A DNA stretch of 64,000 bases from Scatophagus argus (taxonomy: Eukaryota; Chordata; Actinopteri; Scatophagidae): positions 23,136,818-23,200,817 of the forward strand of contig NC_058506.1 of assembly GCF_020382885.2 (NCBI RefSeq), read 5' to 3'. Of the stretch, positions 47,501 through 59,500 are shown piece by piece; position 1 is the stretch's first letter, and the number at the start of each line of letters is the position of its first letter. A program made the position numbers and the translations under genes. The notes beneath the pieces are model-generated. The model was not told where the DNA came from, searched no databases, and saw nothing but the letters and a program-made list of their open reading frames with translations.

Positions 47501-50500
47501 ACTTTGGTCTAAACACCCGCAGGACTGATGATCACATCAGCCTCAGCACCTTGTGTATATTTATATTAGCTAATGCTAACATGCTAAACTAAGATGGTGC
47601 ACGTGATAAACATTACAATTGCTTGCATTATCATTGTGATAATGCTCATGACACCTCTTCAACTACCTCACACTGCTTCATTCACAGTAGCCTCTTTATG
47701 CTAAAGCTAGCCTGACATTCAAGGCTAATAGGGCTGATGTAGGGTTTGAGTTCCTGACTTCAGACTGGTTTGGTCCTACTTCATTTACATTACTGAATCA
47801 CAAGTTTCAGTACAGCAGAATTAGACTAAAGCAATAAGAGCTAAAACATAAGTAAAAGTGCAAGAGTAGAAAACAGGAGAACATGAGAGAGTGAAGGGGT
47901 GTTAGAGGGTTAGGGTTGTTAGGATGATCCTTTAGTGTGAGAGGTTTACTTACATAATCTTCAAGTTGAATTGCAAATAAAATGTTTTTAAAATGTATGC
48001 CTTGAACAGCAGTGAAAAACTGAGCAGAAAACTGCAGTAGCCAATGAGAGCGAGCTGAAGCATCATCTACCAGATGCTGATGTTAGCTTGTAGCAGCAGT
48101 TTGCACTTGCATTGCTGATCCTGACAAATTCTTTTAGAATAAAATCTGCGTGGTGGATTGTAATCTGGAAGACGTTTGCTCGAGTTTGACCAAAACAGTT
48201 CAGACTCAAGGCTTATGTCAATTCAGTTGTTGGTAACTAAAACAGATTAAAATCTTTGTGATTTTTTTTGATGACAAGAACAAAAACAGAGTTTTTGTTA
48301 ACTAAAAACTGAGATCTAAAAAAGGTAAAAAACCAACGATACAAATACTCCGATGTGAATTCTGTGCCTATTTAGAAAGTAATTATCAGTCAGTGTCTGC
48401 ATATCACAAACTCCTCAGACTTTTCACTGAACTGAAAACATGATGTGGACTTAAAAGGATTTACCAGGACAGGACAGAAATTATTGATTTTTCTCTCTTC
48501 TGAGAATTTTCTTTAATTTCCAAGTCGATGTGTTGAATAAAAACATGACCTGTCAGGACAAACAGATCAATGCTTTGTGTGACCCAGCTGGCAGCTGATG
48601 AATGAGTGTGTGTTGATGTGAAAGCAGGTGACAGGTGAGGGGGTGGAGCCCGCTGAGACGAAGACTGAGATTTCCTATGGCCAACTTGATTGGAAATGAC
48701 CTCAGACCATCTTGTCCTGGTGAGGTGTGGTATGAGGTATCTCATATCTCTCAGTTGTTTAGTCAATCAAACAGTTTCTAGTGTCGTGAAAATCAATCAG
48801 TGCTATATATATAAGTAGTTAAGGATAAAGGCGTCATCTTCTTACAAGATCCATGAAAAATATGGACAGAAACAGGTCTGGATGTGTGGATGAGATGTTT
48901 TCAAATACCAGCTCTTAATCAACATGTTCCTGACAGCCTGGATGACTAATAAACTGAACCTAACACTGAGGTGTATGAATGGTGATGTGTCTGCTTAGTT
49001 TACAAAGTGACAATGAACTCAGCAGAACAAAAGGATTTCCACTTTTACATGTCACAGCTGCTGCAGCCTCTTTTAAGGAGGTCTCATCCAGCATGTGGGA
49101 GATGGTCCCTGAAAGTTTCAATAGGAAAGCTAGAAACCAAAAATATTCTATGAAAAGATCAAATGTCATCTTTGAGTCACTTGTTCAAGTTTGTTTTCAC
49201 CTCATGGTGGTTGCCACTGGCTCATTACTGCCCCCTGAGGACAGCATACACCTGCTGGTACATGGTGGCTGGTGAGAACTGCAGTTGTAGTGGGCGTCTT
49301 TCCTGTTCTCAGCTGATTTCAATAAATTACTGCTTGTGGTCTGGTTTTGGATCGCAGACGTGCAGAATCTGAATGGTAACGTCTAAACACTTCCCACATT
49401 ATTGGTTACAGTAACATTGAGCTTGGAATCTGTTCACACTTGAAAATGTTTCATGAAATCTGCCGTGAATAAATCTGTCACATCTGTTTCATGAATTAAT
49501 TTTCTATACCGCTTATCTGTCAGGGTCACAGGGGGCTGGAGCCTATCCCAGTTGATTACAGGCGAGAGGCGGCGTACACTCTAACCTGAAAATGATTTTA
49601 TTGCTCAAATTAAAGTTACTTAATTCAGCTCTGATTCTGCTGTTGGTTGATCAAAAAATGTGATTCTGTCATTTACAGTAAAACTTTTTTTCAGTGGAGA
49701 TGACTCAGAGTTATAAAAAAGTCTTAAAGAAGATGTGAAGACTGTGAACCTGTGGTACGTTTCATTCACTCAGTATAGCTCTTCTCTTCTTTTTTCCTAC
49801 AATTATGGAAATTGTAAATTGTTTTTTATCGATGCCTAGCTCTGTTTTTCACTATTCACTATTCACTAACCCTAACCCTAACCCTAACCCCTCTGCTGTA
49901 ACAATGTGAATTTCCCCATTGTGGGACCGAAACGAAAATCTTATCTTATCTTATCTTATAATAATGACAGCCTCTGCTGAAGAGTGCAGTTCATATAGCG
50001 ATCGTTTTTGGCTCAGCTCACTAAAGTTTACTGTTTGTTCTCAGGACACGTTCGTTCTGTTTGTTCTTCACCTCTGGTTCCTGTGTGTTCATGGATTTTG
50101 CCCCCAGGTCTGTGTTAACCTGCATCTGGGGTCAGTCAGGCTTCTGAATCTTTTTTTCCACTTTCCATTAATGCAGGATCAGCACTGACTGACTCACACA
50201 GATGTGACAGATTTATTCACGGCAGCGTTTCTGTTAAACAAGAACTCCAGACTGCAGTTTAAAGAAGCTTTCAGTCTAATGATTGAATCTACTGCAGTGC
50301 ACACTGTGTCCACAGAAACATACGGAGGAAACGTTTACGTCAGTGGAAAACAGAAAACTATAGTCCGATTATTATGTCCACAGTTTGTGTTAATCCATGA
50401 AGAGTTTTATTTATATCCCATTTTATTACTGACTCAGACTTGGCCCAGCTGGTGCTTCTCTTTTATAACCATAACATTCAAGTCACAGCAGTGTATGTTC

Positions 50501-53500
50501 AGCAAAACATCTTGCTGTTGTGAAGGTATCTCAAGGATCCTTAAAGAATTTTCTGACAAAGTAGATGAAAAAGTCTGCTGTGATATAAAACCCATTTTTT
50601 TAACCCATTTCTGAAGATGTGACTCTGTTTACTGATCTAAACAAAGAAGGAAGTCAGAAACATAGAAAGTTTTTGCTTAGTTTGTTAAGCCCCGAGCTGA
50701 GCTTTTAGGTACTCACTCGGCCTTGGCATTGAAAACGTGAGTGGCCCAACCATCCATGAAACGCGGGTCTCGTGTGAACCACAGCACCACCATGAGGATG
50801 AAAAGTGCGAGAACGCTGACCTCTGCGTAACTCATTGGGCCCAAACGCCGATGTTCATCCCTGATCACTTCATACGCCCTTTGCTCCTTCTCTGACTGGA
50901 CTGTCCTGCAACCCCACGTCCTCCGTAGGCTACAAGGAATGAAGATCAAAATGTACATTTACCACAAATTAAATTACAAAACCACAGCTTTAATGTGATA
51001 ATGCCATCTGCATGTAAACGATCACACAGTAATCAGTAACATCTGAGGTTTTGGAACTTTACTACGATGCACAGGAAGGTCAGGGTGAAACTGAGTGCTT
51101 TCTGTCAAGCAACTCACTTGCAGCCAATATAGAGAAACTGGAGCCAGAACCAGGCTAGGATCAGCATCAGTATCATGGTGGGGAAGGCGAACGCAAACCA
51201 GGACGCAAAGTTGATCACGTCACCGTTCTGAGGAAAAAGTCTATGAGAAAGAGCAGACGTGAAGTCACAACAGCTTACAGATTTTAAGTTTTTGAATGAA
51301 CAAATGTGAGTCCTGGTGGCTTCTGCTGCTGCAGAAGAATTCAGTTCATTTCAGAAAACACTGATGATTGATTGATAAAAAAAAAAAATTCTGTTTGTTT
51401 TTGGAGCAGTCATGTTTTAGCACTCACTGGTTCATCTGCCCGACCAGAATCAGGTTCGGTCCGGTTCCTGTCAGAGTAGCGATCCCTCCGATGCTGGCAG
51501 CATAGCACACACATAGCAGGAGGCCTTTACTCATCGTCCTCCTCCTCTTCTCCTCTTCATCACTGAGCTGCTCCTTCTCTATCTGACAGGAGGTGTTCTC
51601 CATACACACCACCACTACCACACACAGTTTGTGGAGACAGTTAAAGGACAGATTTCCACACTTCCAATCGTGATTGTGTTACACATCCTGCATCTTTCCT
51701 AAACTGACAGATGGTGGACTCACCAGGACCGTGGCTGGTGCTGTCTGATGGGGGTTTGTCCTGTGGTGTAGGTTTGACTTTGTCCACCTGACCCTGTGAC
51801 AGTACTTGGTGCTCAGGGTACATGTTGTCTGGGGGGTTGCTGATCTTCTCTGAATTGCCTTGTGGTAACATGAGCCCGTTCAGACCTGGAAATGAACATT
51901 CAGAAGTTCAGTGTCCGTCGTCTCTTTAGTCTCTTAATAATCCACAGGCTTTCAGCGTGAGTGAGCCAAATGACATGACGGAGAGAAGACTGGAGCTTCT
52001 GACTCTGGTCATCTTTTGATATTTGATGTTGGTTTTGAAATACTGCATTTGTGCTTTGTTGCTTTGTAAAGTTGTTCCTATCATTCAATCCAAAGTCCAA
52101 AGTCAACTAACATTCATTCGAAAGCCTTATTCTTAGTCTCTCACATCCTACCTGGAAAACAGTACAACCACTTTTTATTGCTGTATTGTACCGCGCTCCT
52201 GGCCCATACTCTGAATTTCCACTGGAATTTTCAGAGTTCCTATAGAGTCACATCCTTAAAACTAATAAAGTAATTATTATGGGCGATTTCAACATCCACG
52301 TGGACGATGGTAACGATCACCTTTGCGCAGCATTTATTTCACTATTAGATTCAATTGGCTTCTGTCAGTGTGTACATAAACCCACTCACTGCTTCAGTCA
52401 CACTCTTGACCTTGTTCTGACATATGGCATTGAAGTAGAACATTTAATACTCTTTGAACAAAATCCTTTTTTATCTGACCATTGCTTAATAACTTTTTAG
52501 TTTGTACTATTTGACTTCATACCACCAAGAAAAAACTCCTACACTAGATATCTGTCTGACAGTGCTGTGGCTAAATTTAAAGAAGCAGTTCTATTGTCAT
52601 TTACTTCAGTATCATGTCCCCATACGAGTGAACAATACAATAATCCCTCTCAAATCAACCATTTCGTGGACAGTGCTGCAAGCTCATTAAGGACAACGAT
52701 AGACTCTGTTGCCCCGCTAAAAAAGAAACGCATAAAGCAAAATAGACTTGCACCCTGGTATAATACAGAGCTTTGCAAATTAAAGCAAAATACCTGAAAA
52801 CTTGAAAGGAAATGGCGTTCCTCCACGCTTATTGAATTTCACTCAATCTGGCAGTACAGTCTTAGTATCATGCCTGGTGTTTTTTTGTTATGCTTTGTCT
52901 TTTGATTTCAGTCCATGTGCCATGTTTCATGTTTGTCTTGTCATGTGTTTCCATGTTTTATGTTCAAGGGTTATGTCATGTCCTGTTTTATTTTGAAAGC
53001 GTCTCTTCCCCTGTGTGCCCTGTTTTCATGTAGCTTTGCTTTTGGTTTTCTCGATTGCTTTCTCCCACCTAATGTGTGTCACCTGTGTCTCATTGTCGTG
53101 TCTATTTAGTCCTTGTCTTCCCAGGTACCTGGGTCAGAGTGTTATTTTTGAATGTCTTCATGTTATGCCAGGATCTGTTTTTTTCTATTCGCCATGACAT
53201 GTTAAGCCAGGAAGTTATGCCACAGATTTTCTTCATAGATCCCACGCTACTGAAGGTGTGTGTGTGTTTTTTTGAGTTTTGCTTTAATTAATTAAAGATT
53301 TTGTTCAGACCTCTGCCTCGCATCACTGCTTTTTTTGACTCTACATCAGGGCTCAACCTTTTCTGCGTCAGCGACACTGACCTACTTGACACTTAGATTA
53401 TATAGGAAGGTCCTACTGACTGCCAGAGCAGCCTGTTACTCGAAATTAATTGAGGATAACAAGCATAATCCCAGGTTTCTCTTCAGCACTGTAGCCAGGC

Positions 53501-56500
53501 TGACAGAGAGCCATAGTGCTATCGAGCCTTATGTCCCTGTGACCCTCAGCAGCAATGACTTTACAACCTTTTTTAACGACAAGATCTTAAACATTAGAGA
53601 CAAAATTCAGCACCTACTGACCTCAGCTGGTACTGATCAACATCCAAACACTGGAACCTTAGAAACAACAGTAGAAACAGATAATCATCTTCACTGTTTT
53701 TCTCCTATTGATCCTCATCAGTAATATTCACTTATATATTCATCCAAGCCAACAACATTCCTCTTAGACCACATCCCTACTAAGTTACTCAAAGAAGCTT
53801 TACCCTTACTTAGCACCTGTCTATTAGACATGATCAATCTGTCCCTAATAACAGGCTATGTACCCCAGTCCTTTAAAATAGCTGTAGTCAAACCTCTCCT
53901 TAAAAACACACACTTGATCCAGAGGTTTTAAGCAACTATAAACCAATATCTAATCTTCCATTTCTTTTCAAGATCCTTGAAAGAACAGACGCCAATCAGC
54001 TATGTGACTTTCTTCGTAATAATACCTTATTTGAGAATTTTCAATCTGGCTTTAGAGCTCATCATAGCACAGAAACAGCATTGGTCAAAGTCACAAATGA
54101 CCTCCTAATGGCATCAGACAAGGGATTTATCTCTGTCCTTGTACTGTTAGACCTTAGTGCTGCATTTGACACCATTGACCACTCTATATTACTGCACAGA
54201 TTGGAACACCTAATTGGCATTAAAGGAACTGCATTAAGCTGGTTTCAGTCTTATTTATCAGATCGATCTCAATTTGTTCATGTTAATTATACATCATGGG
54301 CGGCACGGTGGTGCAGTGGTTAGCACTGTCGTCTCATAGCAAGAGGGTTCCAGGTTCGAATCCCGGTCTGGGCCCTTCTATGTGGAGTTTGCATGTTCTT
54401 CCTGTGCCTGCGTGGGTTTTCTCCAGGTTCTCCGGCTTCCTTTACCAATACCAAAAACATGCACATTAGGTTAATTGGCTGCTCTACATTGCCCCTAGGT
54501 GTGAGTGTGAGAGTGTGTGGTTGTCTGTCTTTGTATGTCAGCTCTGCGATTGACTGGTGACCAGTCCAGGGTGAACCCGCCTCTCGCCCGTAGTCAGCTG
54601 GGATAGGCTTCAGCACCCCCACGACCCTGACAGATAAGCGGTATAGAAAATGGATGGAATTATACATCATCCACACTCACAAAAGTTTGTCACAGAGTTC
54701 CCCAAGGTCCTGTCCTTGGGCCAGTGTTATTCATCCTTTATATGCTCCCTATCAGTGATATTATTAGGAAACACTCCATACATTTTCATTGTTATGCAGA
54801 TGACACACAATTGTACTTGTCAATGAAACCAGAAGAAACAAATCAGCTAGTCAAACTTCAGGTATGTCTTAAAGACATAAAAAACTGGATGACTTGCAAT
54901 TTTTTACTTCTAAATTGAGACAAAACTGAATTTATTGTTCTGTGCCCTGAACACCTTAGAAACAAATTATCCAGTGATATAGCAATGCTAGATGGCTTAG
55001 CCGTGGCCTGAAGCTCCACTGTAAGGAATTTAGGAGTTATCTTTGACCAGGACATGTCCTTTAACTCGCACATAGCAAATATTTCAAAGACTGCATTCTT
55101 TCACCTTCGCAATATTGCAAAAAATAAGGCACATTCTGAGTCAGAGAGATGCAGAAAAATTAGTCCATGCATTCATTACCTCCAGGCTGGATTGTTGTAA
55201 CTCCCTTCTATCAGGCTCCCTTAATAAATCTGTAAAGACTCTCCAGCTAATCCAGAACGCTGCAGCAAGATTACTCCCAAGAACCAGCATGAGAGATCAT
55301 ATTTCTCCTGTACTGGCTTCTCTACATTGGCTACCTGTAAAATTCAGGATAGATTTTAAAATTCTCCTCCTCACATATAAAGCCCTGAGCGGTCAGGCGC
55401 CATCCTGTCTTAAAGAGTTTATAGTTCCCTATTATCCCACCAGAGCTTTGCGTTCTCAAAATGCAGGGGTACTTGGGGTTCCTAGCGTCCTCAAAAGCAT
55501 ATTGGGAATGAGAGCCTTTAGTTATCAAGCTGCATTTCCAGTATTTCTAGTATTATTACTGCTGCAATGCATTTCTGCTTCTGTGCTCCTTCTCTCACGC
55601 TCCACCCCCCTCTCCCTCTCTCTCTTTGTCTGTCTATCTTTCTCTCTCTCTCTCTTTCTTTCACTTATCGTACCTTTCTCCAACATCTTTGGAGTAGCAG
55701 TTTGTGGGATGCTGCTAGTTTTCTCCTCATGTTCTCGGTGCACAATGACACTCTGCCTCTGGTTCTGCAGGGAGGGTTCAGGGTCTGCGTTGCAGTTGAG
55801 CTGATCCAGGATGGCCTGGACAATGGGAACCATCATGGCAGTGGTGGCTGTGTTGCTGATCCACATGGACAGGAAGGCGGTCACTCCCATGAACCCAAGC
55901 ATCAGCCTGGGAGACAGATCAACATCAAAAACCTCTTCAGCAATTGATTAGAGAACCAGAACCCCTGATGATTTAAAACCAGTTAAGGTGTAAAGTCAAC
56001 CAGTGTGACCAATGAACTTTGACACAAGTCTGTGGGAAGTTAGCTCCAAGATGACCGTGACCATGAAGACTCATATTAGCTTTGGCAGAGTATTAGACTA
56101 GAAATAATTTTTTGAATGAGGACTGTGGATTTTGTCCTCCAAAATCGAGTGATTACGGTGTGTGCATATGAACCTTAAGATAACATATGAACCTATAAAA
56201 CACTGTTTTTCATTGACACGTTCTTGAAATTGTGTGTTTCGTTGGTACTGTGTACCCATGCTAGCGTGGCTCCAGAGACAGCAGTTTGTCCGACTTTGGG
56301 TCAACATGAAAAATCTTGATGACAACATTCTTAGTCTCCACAGGACGAGCCCTAAGGACTTTGGTCATCAGGGGTTTCCTCTTAATGTATGTTTCATTAA
56401 GAGCCTTACAGTAAGTACTTGTATTGTAATCCTGTTGTACAGTGAAGCGTACTCACAGGGCAGGTCGGACCCCCACCAGCAGCAGAACTCTGAGTGCAAT

Positions 56501-59500
56501 CCGTTTGTGGAGGTTCCAGTGCTCCACAGCCACAGCCACCATCAGCCCCCCCACAAACAGCATGTTGGTGTCCTTCAGGTACTGCATACACACCTGGACA
56601 AATCAAAGGACAAACTACTTGTCAGCAGGTCTTTGGGACCTACAAAATGAAGGCAAATTAAAGGGGTGAGGATGAGTGAATGTTCAACTAAACAACCCAT
56701 TTACTCCATCATCTTGTTACACAGGAATAATTTCCCAAGAGGAAAGTCTGTCTGTCTGTCACAGAAGTGATAAAAGTAATAAATATGATTTCAAACTGGT
56801 GTATTAAAGGCTATTGTATGAGACTATTGTGAATTCTTTCTTTCTTTCTTTTTAGGAGGAATTTGTCACTGATACTTTACTGCTTTAACTTTGGATTAAA
56901 TCTTTAAACCGCAAGTTAGTTAAAGCCACTACGGAGGTGAGTCAGTTCACTATTTCAGGTTAATCAGTCAGCCTCTCACAGTGTTTGTGACTCCTTTTCC
57001 GTCATCTTCAGCCTTTTTGTTTCCTGTTCTGCAGACTGCTGACTGACTGTTGACTGTGATGCCAATGTTTATTCAGTCCAGTAAAACTCGCTGTCTTCCC
57101 TTACAGAGAAAAAACAGACAGTCAGTCAGTCCTCTGAGGAACCATCAGACCCCTGGAGTAAAAATAGTTATAACTGATCAAGGAATAATTTAACTTGGAA
57201 AATTTGTTTGCAAATTAATGAGTCGTAATCAAATTAAAAAGTTTGATCTAGACCTGCTCTAATTGGAAAGTGTCATGAAACAACTGTTGTTGTTATCTGG
57301 TGCTATATAAATAAATTGAACTGAATTAATGAAAATCCTGAGGATGGTTCAGAACACGCAGATGCAGTTTGATATTAAACTAAAAATCAAACACTGAAAA
57401 TAAAATGAAGGCTACCTCTTTATTTTCTTTTATTTACCTGGCGCTTTGGGGGAATGTGTGTGTGTCCGTCCCCTGACTTACGTCTTTGGATTCCATGATG
57501 CCCAGGACAGGAAACAGGATGGTTGGCAGCAGCGCTGTCACTGCCAGCGGCAACACCTCAGTACACCAGTACACTGCCATGAGGGCGATGACATAAGCAC
57601 AGGCCGCCTCCTGCACACACACACACACACACAGAAATCCTTAAATTAAACCTGACTGAGTGTTGATGAAGGTAAGAAACTGATGCAGCTTTTTCTCCAG
57701 TTGGTGCCATAAAAGCAGAATGAACAGCAAAAGGAGATGATCTGAATGTTTGCACAAAGGAGAACTTTATGTTGCATAAAACCACCTGAAACTGCTTCTT
57801 CCTATTTGTTTACATATATTTAAAGTTGTGTGACTTTCTGGAAAATGAAGCAGCAGTGGTGTAGCAAGCACTCACATCCTGTACTGCAGTAAAAGTACTA
57901 ATGCCACACTGTAAAATTACTCTGCTTTGTGAAAATTTACAAGAGACAAGATACAAGATAGGTTTATTTGTCACACACACACAATCATACACGGTACAAT
58001 GTGCAATGAAATTCTTTTTGTCCCTGCTACCAAAAAATAAGTAAGTAAAATAACAGAAACCTTATAAAAATAATAAAAGTAAAAATGTGAGAATGTGCAG
58101 TATTTACAGTATTTAATTTATGGCAGCAGGGAGAGGAGTGAGTGTCCGGGGTGATGGGGCTGCCTTCAGTAAAAGTATAATTAGAGAAAGTGTACTTAAA
58201 GTTTTCACAGTAGTAGAAGTACTTGTTACAGCGCAGCATCCACTGTGGCTGTTGTGCTGTTCTGTCTGATCCCTGATCAGATGATTCACACCAGAACCCT
58301 GTTATATAATCTATAAAAGCACAAACATGAAATCTGTTTTTGGAGAAACTGTTGAAACAGACTCATGCTGTGGACTCGCAGGCTAAATCTCACCGTATGT
58401 CAGGTCTCACATCTGTCTGTCAGGTCACATGACTGTTCTTGTTCATTTACCTACTGGATTCCAGAATCCAGCTGTGACCGGTCCAATTTCACATAACAGC
58501 CTTCCCCTGTGAAAAAAACGACTGATTTGTGCAGACATGATGATGGTGATGACAGCACCTCAAACTATAAAATAATGCAGGACATGAAATACTGCTAATG
58601 TGCAACAGCAAATCATCTGAAAAACACTTACTTAAGTATATACTTAAATGTTGGTATTCCCTGTGATTTCAAAACTAATTGGTCCCAACTTAGGGACAAC
58701 AAAAGCTGGCGAACCTGCAGTCTTTATTTACTTCACGTGTGCTCAAACTTGCAGGCAGGCATTTCCTGTACCCTGTGGTAACAGTCTAATCACTGCTAAC
58801 GAAAAGATGAAGGTCTTGGTTAAATACTAGAAAAGCTCTTTGTGGGTTTAAAGGATGAACAGTTTGTTGTCACTGGAGATTTCAACTTTACAAATCTCAA
58901 GTCAGTTCTCCCTAAATTCCATCAGCATGTGGACTTTGCAACAAGAGAAGTGAACACGCTGAACCTTGTTTACACAAACATCCCGGTGTATATTGCACAT
59001 CGTGTATCGTGTGGAGCCCCGCCCCCACCTCGGACACTCAAACCACGTCTCTGTTATGCTAATTCTAGCAGACAGATCACTTGTCAAATGTGTCAAACCG
59101 GTTCTCACAGAAAGCTGCTGGACCATACAGACAAAATTCCTGGCAGAGTGCTCAGGGGACATGCAGACCAGCTAGCAGCTGTCTTCACTGATGTCTTCAA
59201 CATCTCCCTGAGCAGTGCCATCATTCCCACATGCTTAAAGTCAACTACCATCATCCCCATACCAAAGAAGACTCCAGTGTCCTGCTTCATAATGAAATGC
59301 TCTGAAAGGCTCACCATGAGGCACACCAAGACCCTGCTGCCACCCTCACTGGACCCCCTGCAATTCGCATATTGTCCCAACTGCTGCACAGACGATACCA
59401 TTGCCACCACCCTCCATCTGGCTCTTATCCACCTGGACAATAAAGAGACATACCGACGTATGCTGTTCATGAACTTCGGCTCAGTCTTCAGCACAAACAT

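Larger units (their letters stand above)
52110..55600 (+). mobile_element. L2-like LINE, near full ORF2, interrupted twice
   Basis: ORF2 pieces in order: EEP endonuclease [16 protein letters not shown] (about 52275-52325) and [12 protein letters not shown]; the linker [20 protein letters not shown] (about 53482-53540); reverse transcriptase with palm motif [19 protein letters not shown] (about 54145-54205), then [10 protein letters not shown] (about 54797-54826); and the C-terminal region [20 protein letters not shown] (about 55167-55226). A 0.5-kb repeat (52885-53385) and a tRNA-SINE (54298-54657) were inserted into it. Stops and small indels add to this, so the copy is dead. It lies in intron 4 of slc13a5, antisense, and its last recognisable bases come within about 100 bp of the exon 4 donor. 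Confidence 0.9.

Noticed and set aside
54298-54375. tRNA gene (A and B boxes present)
   Set aside because: It is the head of a SINE with target duplications, nested in a LINE; similar heads at 29 kb and 42 kb belong to the same SINE family.
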